NCBI GenBank assembly: GCA_025358205.1
Contig: JANYKG010000175.1
Coordinates: 1 to 45,901, forward strand
Length of the DNA: 45,901 bases
Origin: Armatimonadota bacterium
Lineage (GTDB): Bacteria; Armatimonadota; UBA5829; DTJY01
Reading direction: 5' to 3'
Part shown: piece by piece, positions 23,491-31,928 of the stretch
Numbering within the stretch: position 1 is the first letter of the stretch
Layout of the letters: each line of letters starts with the position of its first letter
The notes under the pieces: model-generated
What the model saw: only the letters and a program-made list of their open reading frames with translations
The model's database searches: none
What the model was told of the DNA's origin: nothing
Program-made: the position numbers and the translations under genes

Positions 23491-26400
23491 ATGAAAATGA
23501 TGAAAACACTTGGAGTGATAACGGCGCTGCTCATGTCGCTCGGCGGTGCATACGGGGCCGTCAAACCTGTAAAACCGGTTGGGAAGCCTGCGCCCAAACC
23601 GGTCAAACCGTCCGTGGTCGCGCCTCAGAAACCCTCCGCGCTGTTTCCTGCGTCCGAAGACCTGAGATCGGGGTTCATAGACAAGACCGGCAAGGTGATC
23701 CTCTCCGGCTTTGAAGAGGTCGGCGATTTCAACGAGGGACTCGCACCGGTCGGCTCGAACTACCTGTACGGATTCATAGACGTGACAGGTAAGCTGGTCA
23801 TACCGATGCAGCACCACGGCGTCGTCAAGTTCTCGGAAGGACTAGCGGCTGTGTATGATGGGCACGGGCTTTGGGGCTACGTGGACAAGACCGACACTAT
23901 GGTACTCAAGCCGCAGTACCACTGGGCGAATCCGTTCAGCGAAGGACTTGCCGCAGTGCAGATTGACGGCAAGTTCGGCCTGATAGACAAGAAGGGAACC
24001 GTCGTAGTTCCACCGAGCTATGACAGCATGGGCGTGATGTCTGAGGGACTCGCGGCGGTCAAGCAGGGCGATAAGTGCGGGTTCATAGATAAGACCGGCG
24101 CAGTTGTCATCACACCTCAGTTCGACAAAGTCGGCCCATTCTCCAGCGGACTTGCACCAGCCTTGTCAGAGGGCCAGTGGGGCTTCATAGACAAGACCGG
24201 CAAGTGGGTCATCCAGCCCAAGTACGCTACCGCTGAGTCATTCAGCGAGGGACTGGCGGTGGTCGGAACTCCCACGCGGGAGATGCTCAAGAACGAGCAG
24301 GGCCGGGTCTTCAAGATCGAGAACTACAACATCCTCGGCTACATAGATACCACCGGCAAGGAGGTCATCCCGCTTATCTACCGGAGTGCCGGCTCGTTCA
24401 CCGAGGGGCTGGCTCCTGTCCGCAACAAGGATGGTTTCGCGTTCATAGACAAGACCGGCAAGGTCGCGCTCTCATCACCTTTCGGGCAGAGCACCGGTAG
24501 TTTTCACAACGGTTTGGCGCGCACCGAGTTCGGCCAAAGGTACGGCTACATAAATGAAACCGGCAAGATGGTTATTCCCGAGCAGTTCACGGAAGCGCAG
24601 GCGTTCAGCGAGGGCCTGGCCGCGGTGGAGTATAGCAAGTACGGCCCCTACGGCTACATTGATGCGTCTGGCCGTACAGTCGTCAAGCCGCAGTTCACCA
24701 TGGCTCTCGATTTCTACAAGGGGCTGGCGCGCGTCCGTGGCGAGCTGAATTGGGGGATTATAGACAAGACCGGTAAGGTCGTGCTTGACCAGCGGTTCGG
24801 CGAGATCGGCTGGATTACGGACAAGGTCATCGCGGTGCAGCCTCCATTCGCAACGGCCAAACCCCTCTGGGGATTCTATGATCGGTCGGGCCAGCCGATT
24901 CTGGACTGCCAGTTCCAGAGCGCAGTCTTCCTGGGCGACTCTCAGGCGGTCGTCAAGAAGGACGGCAAGTGGGGCGTGGTGGACGCCGCCGGAAAGCTGA
25001 TCGTGCCTAACGAGTATGACGATGCGGGCTGGTTGTTCTCCGAGGGACTTCTGCCGGTGAAGAAGGACGGCAAATTCGGGTTCATAGATGCAACCGGCAA
25101 GCCGGCAATCGAGCCGCAGTACGATGCGGTTGGCGGCTTCATGCCGGAGAAGCTGTGCCCCGTGAAGGTTGCAGGCAAATGGGGTTTCATAGATCCCGCG
25201 AACAAGATGGTGATCACCCCTCAGTTCGACGAGACGGTCTGCTTCTCAGAGGGACTGGCAGCAGTTCAGGTAGGAGAGCGATGGGGGTTCATAGACAAGA
25301 CCGGCAGCTACGTCGTCAAGCCGCAGTATGACCTTGCGAGCAACTTCAACTGCGGGCTGGCTGCTGTGCAGGTCGGCGAGAAGTGGGGCTACGTGGACAA
25401 GACCGGCAAGCTCGCCATCCCTGCCAAGTTCGACAGGGCGCCCGACTTCAACAACAACCTTGCGCAGGTGAGAATCGGTAACCAGAACAGCTACATCAAC
25501 ACCACCGGCAAGGCGGTCTGGTCGGAGCGGCAGTATCCGACTGAGGTGAAGAAAGGGCCTGCGCCCTCAACAGCTACAGTGCAGATTGACAGCGACGGCG
25601 TGAGGGTGGTGAGAGTGAAGGTTGCCGCAGATCAGTTGATGCAGAAGCGAACTGACTGGCAAGAAATGCTAAAGACTCGCATGCAGGCCGTCTCGGACCT
25701 TATGGAGAAGACTTTCAAGGTTAAGCTGGTGGTCACGGCGGTCGTGCCCTGGACCACACCGGAGTTCAAGGAGAAGGACGATCCCGATGTGTACGGTGAT
25801 GTCATCTACAACAAACTGGTTGCCGACGTGCCGATGGACGACTCCGAGATAGTCATCGGCTTCACCGGCCAGACGTCGCGCTCGACCACACTTGCCTTCA
25901 CCCATACCTACTTCGAGCACGTGATCGTCTACGATCCTGACAACGGCGCGGCGGAAGTGGAGCCGCGGATCGTGCGCACAATCGCTCACGAGATATGTCA
26001 CGACTTCGGGGCGTTCCACGTCAAGCCTGAGTCCTCCATCATGAACGCCATTCTCCTCAATGGGGATGAGCAGACGACTTTCGACGAGGATACCATTCAT
26101 CAGGTGGACCTGATGCATGACTACGATTTTGCGAAGGGCATGGACTCGCTGACTGAGGATAAGATCAAACAGGCTGAGGCGATCTATGCAGTTGGTCATG
26201 CACCAGATGTACCGTTCCCGGTCGCCAAGTCGCACATGTACAGAGGTATCACCAGGGTGGAAAACGGGGACATTGCGGGAGGCATTCAGGACTACCGTGA
26301 AGCCATCAGACTTGATGGGGTGTGGCTGGACTTTGCCCATGTGTACTACCTTGGAAAGATACTCCTCGGTGACGGTCAGACGGTGTTGGGCATCGAGACT

Positions 26401-26793
26401 CTGCGCATGTGTCCGCCCCTGAAGACCGATCCCGAAGAGGCGGGCATGTACCACAATTATCTGGCGACCGACCTGGCCGATCAGATGGGCAAGGATGCGG
26501 ACTTTTTGACGTGCCGCGAGCAGGCCAGGCCGAAGCTCGGGGATATCTACCAGCGGTACATGCTGACCCGGATCAGCCCCGATGAGGTGATCTCGGAATA
26601 CCGGGCGGCGATCCAGGCGCGGCCCAAGGAAGCGTCGTACCAATCCAAGCTCGGCGCGGTCCTGCTTGATTGTGGTCGGCTGGACGAGGCGCTGGCGGCG
26701 TTCCAGGAGGCGGCCAAGCTTGAGCCGGAGAACACGTACTATCAGTCCCAAGTGGAGACGGTCAAGACGCAGATGGGAGAGCAGGGGAAGTAG
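23491..26793 (+). CDS. Secreted WG-repeat / metzincin-motif / TPR protein
   Basis: A 1100-residue exported protein with an unusual architecture. Residues 1-24 are a signal peptide (MKMMKTLGVITALLMSLGG), followed by a Lys-Pro-rich linker (PVKPVGKPAPKPVKP). Residues about 55-690 hold roughly 18 WG/KWG-type repeats of about 35 residues with the core GFIDKTGKVVI.PQFD...FSEGLAAV. Residues about 730-880 carry a zincin: IAHEICHDFGAFH gives HExxHxxGxxH (His833, Glu834, His837, Gly840, His843), followed by SSIMNAIL as a Met-turn. Together these are the metzincin signature. Residues about 905-1090 are TPR-like (RVENGDIAGGIQDYREAI and LDCGRLDEALAAFQEAAKLE). GGAGG lies 10 bases before the ATG at 23491; 47 upstream codons in frame have no SD. 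It is probably a cell-surface or periplasmic protease with a repeat platform; the target is unknown. Confidence 0.88.
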   Translation: MKMMKTLGVITALLMSLGGAYGAVKPVKPVGKPAPKPVKPSVVAPQKPSALFPASEDLRSGFIDKTGKVILSGFEEVGDFNEGLAPVGSNYLYGFIDVTGKLVIPMQHHGVVKFSEGLAAVYDGHGLWGYVDKTDTMVLKPQYHWANPFSEGLAAVQIDGKFGLIDKKGTVVVPPSYDSMGVMSEGLAAVKQGDKCGFIDKTGAVVITPQFDKVGPFSSGLAPALSEGQWGFIDKTGKWVIQPKYATAESFSEGLAVVGTPTREMLKNEQGRVFKIENYNILGYIDTTGKEVIPLIYRSAGSFTEGLAPVRNKDGFAFIDKTGKVALSSPFGQSTGSFHNGLARTEFGQRYGYINETGKMVIPEQFTEAQAFSEGLAAVEYSKYGPYGYIDASGRTVVKPQFTMALDFYKGLARVRGELNWGIIDKTGKVVLDQRFGEIGWITDKVIAVQPPFATAKPLWGFYDRSGQPILDCQFQSAVFLGDSQAVVKKDGKWGVVDAAGKLIVPNEYDDAGWLFSEGLLPVKKDGKFGFIDATGKPAIEPQYDAVGGFMPEKLCPVKVAGKWGFIDPANKMVITPQFDETVCFSEGLAAVQVGERWGFIDKTGSYVVKPQYDLASNFNCGLAAVQVGEKWGYVDKTGKLAIPAKFDRAPDFNNNLAQVRIGNQNSYINTTGKAVWSERQYPTEVKKGPAPSTATVQIDSDGVRVVRVKVAADQLMQKRTDWQEMLKTRMQAVSDLMEKTFKVKLVVTAVVPWTTPEFKEKDDPDVYGDVIYNKLVADVPMDDSEIVIGFTGQTSRSTTLAFTHTYFEHVIVYDPDNGAAEVEPRIVRTIAHEICHDFGAFHVKPESSIMNAILLNGDEQTTFDEDTIHQVDLMHDYDFAKGMDSLTEDKIKQAEAIYAVGHAPDVPFPVAKSHMYRGITRVENGDIAGGIQDYREAIRLDGVWLDFAHVYYLGKILLGDGQTVLGIETLRMCPPLKTDPEEAGMYHNYLATDLADQMGKDADFLTCREQARPKLGDIYQRYMLTRISPDEVISEYRAAIQARPKEASYQSKLGAVLLDCGRLDEALAAFQEAAKLEPENTYYQSQVETVKTQMGEQGK

Positions 26794-26804
26794 ATCAAGC
26801 TGCT

Positions 26805-26840
26805 CCCTCTCCATTTATAGGGAGAGGGTTGGGGTGAGGG
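26805..26840. repeat. Left palindromic flank of the DUF559 unit
   Basis: CCCTCTCC (26805-26812) and GGAGAGGG (26821-26828) form a hairpin with an eight-base loop, followed by GGGGTGAGGG (26831-26840). The same arrangement in inverted orientation is at 27270-27308 beyond the gene. Confidence 0.7.
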
Positions 26841-26845
26841 TTTCC

Positions 26846-27226
26846 TTACTTCCGGATACGTGCCGCATCCAGAATCCGTGCCAGCACTAGCTCCGGGTGG
26901 CCCACTACCTCCTCGTTCGTGAACCGAATCACCTGGTAGCCATATCGCTCCATGTGAATTGTCCTGTCAGCATCATATTCGGTTAGCGCATTGTGGATGC
27001 CGCCGTCCACTTCTACTCCCAGCTTGGCTGCAGCGCAGTAGAAATCGAGAACGTACGGGCCGACCGCGTGTTGCCGCCGAAACTTCAGTCCACCCAGTTG
27101 CCGGTCGCGGAGTTCGTTCCACAGGAGACGTTCAGCGGGCGTGAGAGTGGCGCGTAGTTCGCGGGCATTTCCCTTGCTCACCAAGGGGATGCCTCTGGGG
27201 TTTGGTGTATCTTTCTCAGGAGCCAT
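26846..27226 (-). CDS. DUF559 / very-short-patch-repair-like endonuclease domain protein
   Basis: A 126-residue protein of the restriction-endonuclease-like superfamily. Visible pattern: ARELRATLTPAERLLWNELR, LGGLKFRRQHAVGPYVLDFY (with the Asp of the PD-(D/E)xK core), CAAAKLGVEVDGGIH (the E-x-D part), DADRTIHMERYGYQVIRFTN and LVLARI. DUF559 proteins are related to Vsr mismatch nucleases, but most have no known role. AAGGA is 7 bases before the ATG. The gene is enclosed by inverted G-rich palindromes and lies in reverse orientation between two genes of unrelated function, which suggests an inserted unit. Confidence 0.88.
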   Translation of the reverse strand: MAPEKDTPNPRGIPLVSKGNARELRATLTPAERLLWNELRDRQLGGLKFRRQHAVGPYVLDFYCAAAKLGVEVDGGIHNALTEYDADRTIHMERYGYQVIRFTNEEVVGHPELVLARILDAARIRK

Positions 27227-27269
27227 TCAGTCATCCTTATCCGCTGAGTTCCGGACTCCGGAACCCGGA

Positions 27270-27308
27270 CCCTCACCCCTGGCCCCTCTCCCGATAACAG
27301 GAGAGGGG
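27270..27308. repeat. Right palindromic flank of the DUF559 unit
   Basis: CCCTCACCCC (27270-27279), then CCCCTCTCC (27283-27291) and GGAGAGGGG (27300-27308) as a hairpin. Reverse-complemented, the block aligns with 26805-26840 in stem, spacing and the GGGGTGAGGG box. An additional 7-bp hairpin (GTTCCGG and CCGGAAC, 27248-27264) lies between it and the gene start. Confidence 0.7.
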
Positions 27309-27330
27309 AATATACGGCGCTACCACGGAG

Positions 27331-28749
27331 CTAAGGCGTGCAGTCTACCGGGAACTCGGATGCACCGTAGAACGCTTCGGGGGCGTTGGCGCGGACGGCC
27401 CAGCCGCTGTCGCCGTAGGAGTAGTGCCACCACTCGTTGGAGAAGTTGCTGAACCCCGCGGCCAGCATCACGTCCACCAGCATCTGGCGGTTCTTTGCCG
27501 CGCGCGGGGTAATCAGCTTGGAGTACGTGCCAAAGGTGCGGAAATGATTGTCCAACGGCTTGACCGTGGAATTCATGTCCAACTCGCCGCCGTGCGGGCC
27601 AATGATGGTCAGGTCCACCGCACCGCCGGTGGTGTGTCCGGGCGGATGCTTGGCGTCAGGGGGCGCCAGGTACTTGTTGATCTCGCGCCGGAGCTGGCTT
27701 CGTTGCCAGTCCGGGTATTTCTCCGCAAGCTCGCCGTAGTACTTCTTGTACATCCGCTCTTGAAACTCCAGCGACCGGCAGCCCGTCCTGATGAAGAAAT
27801 GGTGCCCTTCCGGCAGCATGGCGGCGGCCTTCGCGAGCATTTCACCCACGGTCTTGCGCACAAACGTCGGCGGTTGCTTCACCTTCACGCCGGGGACGAT
27901 GTCTTCTACATTCACCAGATCTTCGCCGTTATCGTGAATCGGCACGCGGTCAAGCGCCGAGATAGGTTCGAGGATCGGCCTGCTGATCGAGTCGTCAGGT
28001 TTGCGCGCGAGCACGATCAGGTTGTCGGATTCCAGCGGATCGAACGCCTCGCCGGAGAAGCTGCCGTAGACCTCGGGGGCCTCGAAACCAACCGCTCGCA
28101 ACCGGCTGACCAGCAGATCGCGGGTGATAGCGCGGTGGGTGGAGGAGTCCGGGAACATGCTCCACGCGCCTGATTCGTTGGTTAGCGAGACCACGTTGAA
28201 GGTCAGGATGTCGCCCTGGAAATCGAAGAACCGCATGAAGAGGTGGTCTTTCCCGTTCTTGCGAGTGTGGGCCAGCGGCATGAACCGCTCTTTCCTGCCC
28301 AGCACGCGGTCATAGTTGTTGCTGTGGATGACGAGAATGCCGCCTGCGAGGAGTTGGTCGAGGAAGGCAAGCAGTGACGCATCCAGCGCCTCGTCGGTGA
28401 GCACGTGCGGCAGCGAGTTGCCTAGACACGTAACCGCGTCGAACATCCCGCCGATCTTCTCGGTGTCATCGAAACCTGCTTGAACGAAGTGTATCTTCCT
28501 GCCGTCCGCGTTCGCGCGCGATTGCTTGACCATCGCCTTGCTGAGGTCCGCGCCGGTGACGTGGTAGCCCCAGTCGTGGAAGGCCAGCGCGTGTGCGCCC
28601 GTCCCGCAGGCGGTGTCCAGAATTCGGCGAACCTTGTGCCGTTTGAACAGCGCGTTCAGGAACGGTTTCTCGCGCCGAAGCCGCCGCTTCCACGAGATGA
28701 GCAGATCATACGAACCGGCTAGATTGTCGTACAGCTCGACCTTTGACAA
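27331..28749 (-). CDS. Fusion: SAM methyltransferase plus VanX-type D-Ala-D-Ala dipeptidase
   Basis: A 472-residue protein in two parts. Residues about 1-265 are a class I methyltransferase (RILDTACGTGAHALAFHDWG at 43-62, TGADLSKAM, VTCLGNSLPHVL). Residues about 290-472 are an M15D peptidase with both zinc motifs: PGHTTGGAVDL (His372, Asp379, the SxHxxGxAxD box) and NEWWHYSYGD (Glu439, His442). VanX-type enzymes cleave D-Ala-D-Ala in peptidoglycan turnover or glycopeptide resistance. A methyltransferase half is unexpected. No vanA/vanH genes are nearby. The start is a TTG at 28749, seven bases after GGAGGA; the ATG upstream lacks an SD. Both halves look complete. Confidence 0.85.
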   Translation of the reverse strand: MSKVELYDNLAGSYDLLISWKRRLRREKPFLNALFKRHKVRRILDTACGTGAHALAFHDWGYHVTGADLSKAMVKQSRANADGRKIHFVQAGFDDTEKIGGMFDAVTCLGNSLPHVLTDEALDASLLAFLDQLLAGGILVIHSNNYDRVLGRKERFMPLAHTRKNGKDHLFMRFFDFQGDILTFNVVSLTNESGAWSMFPDSSTHRAITRDLLVSRLRAVGFEAPEVYGSFSGEAFDPLESDNLIVLARKPDDSISRPILEPISALDRVPIHDNGEDLVNVEDIVPGVKVKQPPTFVRKTVGEMLAKAAAMLPEGHHFFIRTGCRSLEFQERMYKKYYGELAEKYPDWQRSQLRREINKYLAPPDAKHPPGHTTGGAVDLTIIGPHGGELDMNSTVKPLDNHFRTFGTYSKLITPRAAKNRQMLVDVMLAAGFSNFSNEWWHYSYGDSGWAVRANAPEAFYGASEFPVDCTP

Positions 28750-28789
28750 GGCTTGCTCCTCCAAGTGCGTGGGGCGGGCGGCTGCGAAC

Positions 28790-28909
28790 ATCCAACATTC
28801 AACGCCCAACGCTCAACTTCCAACGCAGAATCCGGACAAACAACTGGCGAACCAGGAACCCCCGCCAGCCCGTCGCCCGAAACCAGGCACCCGAAACCTG
28901 GCACCTTCC
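28790..28909. other. Intergenic word-repeat spacer
   Basis: Imperfect short repeats (ACATTCAACG, CCCAACGCTCAAC, TTCCAACGC, then CCAGGCACCCGAAACCTGGCA) between the fusion gene and dapF. No start signal or gene; the last block forms a short hairpin (CCAGG, CCTGG). Confidence 0.4.
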
Positions 28910-28910
28910 C

Positions 28911-29762
28911 TCAGCCCCTCCATTCCCCTTCGTACACGTGGTGTGCCTCGCCGGTCATGAACACGTCCCCGCGCGCGGGCCACTCGATCTCCAAGGTTCC
29001 GCCGGGCGAGATCACATCAGCGCTCTCGGATGCCAGGCCGCTGACGACTGCCGCGACCAGCGCCGCACACGCCCCTGTGCCGCAGCCCAGCGTTGGCCCT
29101 GCGCCGCGCTCCCAGGTTCGCACTCGCAAAACGCCGGGCGATTCCACAAAGCACCAGGTCGCGTTCACACGGTCGGGGAACAGCGGATGATGCTCAATCA
29201 GCGGGCTGACAGGCGGACACGCGTCGTGGAAATACTCGTATGGTTTGAAGATCACCGCATGCGGGCTGCCGACTTGGACCACCGTGGTTTCAAATACCTC
29301 GCCGCCGACCTCAAGCGGATATCCTATCACTTGCTCAATCTGAACGTTCATGGGAATATCCGCCGGGACCAGCGAAGGTCGGTTCATGTTCACACGGACC
29401 GCGCCCGAACCGTCCGGCCTATCCAGAATCTCACACTGGCGGATGCCGTCCCAAGTCTGGATGCTCATGCTTCGCTTGTCGGTCAGCCTCTGCGCATGGA
29501 TATGGTAGGCCAGGCACCGAAGGCCGTTGCCGCACATGTCCTCGCAGCCGTCAGGGTTGTACATGCGCATGCGGAAGTCGGCGGTGTCTGACCCCATGAG
29601 CGCCAGCAAGCCGTCCGACCCGACGCCGAAATGCCGATCGCATATCTGCCGCGTGATATCCGGCCAGTCCATCTCCGGCAGGGCCAGCGCGTCTATCAGA
29701 ACAAAGTCGTTCCCGATAGCCTCATATTTAACAAACGGCAGCGTGCGTTTTCCATCAACCAT
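28911..29762 (-). CDS. dapF: Diaminopimelate epimerase
   Basis: A 283-residue PLP-independent epimerase that converts LL- to meso-diaminopimelate for lysine and peptidoglycan synthesis. The two catalytic cysteines are visible: Cys77 in EDMCGNGLRC and Cys227 in LGCGTGACA, with KYEAIGNDFVLID at the N terminus (residues 12-24) in place of the common MHGLGNDF. The length is typical. The ATG at 29762 has GAGGGG nine bases upstream. An in-frame ATG seven codons earlier (29783) overlaps the stop of the upstream gene and is a possible alternative start. Translation is probably coupled to that gene. Confidence 0.93.
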   Translation of the reverse strand: MVDGKRTLPFVKYEAIGNDFVLIDALALPEMDWPDITRQICDRHFGVGSDGLLALMGSDTADFRMRMYNPDGCEDMCGNGLRCLAYHIHAQRLTDKRSMSIQTWDGIRQCEILDRPDGSGAVRVNMNRPSLVPADIPMNVQIEQVIGYPLEVGGEVFETTVVQVGSPHAVIFKPYEYFHDACPPVSPLIEHHPLFPDRVNATWCFVESPGVLRVRTWERGAGPTLGCGTGACAALVAAVVSGLASESADVISPGGTLEIEWPARGDVFMTGEAHHVYEGEWRG

Positions 29763-29775
29763 TCCCCACGTCCCC

Positions 29776-31809
29776 TCAGCCATTCCCTTCGATCTCTTCC
29801 CAGCGATATTCGGCGGTTTCGGCTACTCGGTTGAACCACTTCAGCTCCGGATCAACCAGCAGGAACCACCAGGCAGACGGGCGGTGATCCGTGTACTCAA
29901 GCCCCTTTGTCACCAGTACAGCATCGCGAACCAGCCACAGTCGGGCCAGCTCGGCTTCGTACTCAATAGTGTTGATCACCCCGCGCGCCGCCATCATCTC
30001 GTCGCCCTTTTCTATGCTCTGGACGACTCGCTTCAGGTCCTGGCTTCTGTTCTGCGCTGCGTGGGCTTCCTCGCGTTTGTGCCTTATCTGATCCTCTAAC
30101 TCCGCTCGAACCTTCTCTTGCTCTGTCAATTTCGCCGCGAGATCGGCATCGGTCTTACCGTCCAACGACAGGCTCTCCAGTTCGTCCTTCAGCGGCTTAA
30201 CGAGGGTTCGGAAGTGGACGCCCTTCTCTGCCTCCAACGCCTGAACCTGCGCCTTGATCTCATGGCTGAGGTCGCGCAGCCGGACAGATTCCGCCTTCAG
30301 AGGTTCGGCCTTCAGGGATAGTTCGCGCACGGTGGCAGAGGCGGCGATATATGAAATAATGCGTTCAGGCCATGGATTGCCGTGCTGGGCCGCAAGGAAG
30401 GTGAGCAGCGAGTCTATGTCCGCTATCCGCGCAATATGCTCCAGCAACCGCGTCTGATCGGCGACAACCACCTGCCAGGAGTCCGCCAGCTCTTTCGACG
30501 TGATCTCGCCCTGACGAAATGCGGTGGCCATGTGACCCGGCAGGTTGAACGTGGACTCGCATGCCGACAGTGAATCCCAAGTGTGATACTTGATGCGCAG
30601 TATGGGATAGAACGGCAGGGTCACGCCCCGCTCTTTCATGACGGACGCCATCTTTTCGCAGCGCGGGACGTATACCGAAGCCTGCTCATGAAGCACGAAC
30701 ACGAACTCGCTGGCCATCATAAGAACCAGCGGGATTGCCTTGCCGACAAGCGCGACACCCACTCCCAGCTTCGCCTCAACCAGTGCGGCCAACTCAGCGG
30801 CGCTTGTGGGGAACTCGTTCGTTGATAGTACGATCGGCTCATCCGCGTCCACGATTACCGAACCCGCCCTCAGACAGATCGTGCCGCGTCCCACGCCCGG
30901 CATAACCAGGTCAAACGGAATCGCGCCGTCGCAGAATTTGTCGAGTGTGTAGATATCCGAGTTCTCCACCGCAAGATCATAGGCATCCTGGCACGCCTGT
31001 CTCGTCGCAGGGTTGAGGAAGGCATCCAGCAGCCTGAACCTCGGCAGTGCGGCGGTGGATTTGTTGAAGGTGAACAGCCCGGTCATGGACGCCAGCGTGA
31101 GATTGTTTGGCTCTCGATCCAGCAGGCGCACGTAAGACTTGTGCAGGAAGTCCCTGAACATATCAGTAATAGACGCATCCGGGTTCGCTGCCGCATATTC
31201 CGCGACCTCGTCCAGCAGTTCATCGGCGGCGACTTGGCCCCTTGCTGAGTCCGCCTCGGACAGAGAATCCAGCGTATGCCTGAAACCCCACTCAAGCAAT
31301 TCGAGGAAGCGGGGGAGTGCGTCCTTCAATGAGATGCAGCAAGCTATCTCGTTCTCAGCATTCACGTGTACCAATCCGCGCCACCCCCAGGCCTCGGTGG
31401 CTGACTCCACCAGCGCATCGCGGCCGCCGGGAAAGTCCCTGGATATGCGGTCGAACTGCACGCCGTGGGATGTGAACACATCACGCCCAGGCACGGTTTC
31501 GCTCCCGAACAGGCTGGATATTTCGCCGGTCGCAACCCACAGATCCCTGGTTGCGCCGTCCGAGTGAGGCACAACCACCCAGCCGTCGGGCAGGTTGCGG
31601 GATGCGGATACCTTGGAGAAGTAGTCGGCATCGTGTATGCCCACCACCATCTCGGCCTCGGGGTAGACCCCATCGAGCGCCATGCGAAGAACAGCCTTCA
31701 CCGGCTCATCCCAGTAGACAGTCTGTCCGAGCGCAAGGAGCTTCACGCCGGGAAAATCGCTTCGCAGACGAGATACGATTGAGTCAAAGGAAACATGATG
31801 ATCGGACAT
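29776..31809 (-). CDS. Protein of unknown function with C-terminal coiled coil
   Basis: A 677-residue protein I do not recognise. No signal peptide or membrane segment. Near the N terminus are LLALGQTVYWDEPVKAVLRMAL and VVGIHDADYFSKV, an alpha/beta region ending about residue 165. The middle (about 165-500) is mostly helical with a beta stretch (GTICLRAGSVIVDADEPIVL). Residues about 515-625 look like a coiled coil (charged heptads such as KAESVRLRDLSHEIKAQVQ and EQEKVRAELEDQIRHKREEA). It ends in a Trp-rich segment (SAWWFLLVDPELKWFNRVAE). The gene overlaps or abuts dapF, so it is probably co-transcribed; the link to dapF may be only positional. Confidence 0.8.
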   Translation of the reverse strand: MSDHHVSFDSIVSRLRSDFPGVKLLALGQTVYWDEPVKAVLRMALDGVYPEAEMVVGIHDADYFSKVSASRNLPDGWVVVPHSDGATRDLWVATGEISSLFGSETVPGRDVFTSHGVQFDRISRDFPGGRDALVESATEAWGWRGLVHVNAENEIACCISLKDALPRFLELLEWGFRHTLDSLSEADSARGQVAADELLDEVAEYAAANPDASITDMFRDFLHKSYVRLLDREPNNLTLASMTGLFTFNKSTAALPRFRLLDAFLNPATRQACQDAYDLAVENSDIYTLDKFCDGAIPFDLVMPGVGRGTICLRAGSVIVDADEPIVLSTNEFPTSAAELAALVEAKLGVGVALVGKAIPLVLMMASEFVFVLHEQASVYVPRCEKMASVMKERGVTLPFYPILRIKYHTWDSLSACESTFNLPGHMATAFRQGEITSKELADSWQVVVADQTRLLEHIARIADIDSLLTFLAAQHGNPWPERIISYIAASATVRELSLKAEPLKAESVRLRDLSHEIKAQVQALEAEKGVHFRTLVKPLKDELESLSLDGKTDADLAAKLTEQEKVRAELEDQIRHKREEAHAAQNRSQDLKRVVQSIEKGDEMMAARGVINTIEYEAELARLWLVRDAVLVTKGLEYTDHRPSAWWFLLVDPELKWFNRVAETAEYRWEEIEGNG

Positions 31810-31928
31810 TTATACCACTATCCTGAAGCCGCGTATGTGCGGAGTTACTTATCGTGTTAGGCGAACAGTCAAATGATAGCACAGGAGGCGGGCCGAAACC
31901 AAGCTGCTCACCCTTGTGCGCAGATCAG

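Noticed and set aside
23677-25540. DNA tandem repeat in the WG gene as a separate repeat element
   Set aside because: The periodicity follows the protein repeats of about 35 codons and has diverged at DNA level; it is coding repetition, not a mobile repeat.
25669-26814. A 381-codon minus-strand frame opposite the protease and TPR part of the WG gene
   Set aside because: The plus-strand protein has a signal peptide, repeats and a metal motif; the reverse frame has none and is explained by GC-rich codon positions.
27331-28749. Glycopeptide-resistance (van) cluster
   Set aside because: Only a VanX-like domain is present; no vanA/B ligase, vanH dehydrogenase or VanRS regulators lie nearby. Stand-alone M15D peptidases commonly recycle peptidoglycan.
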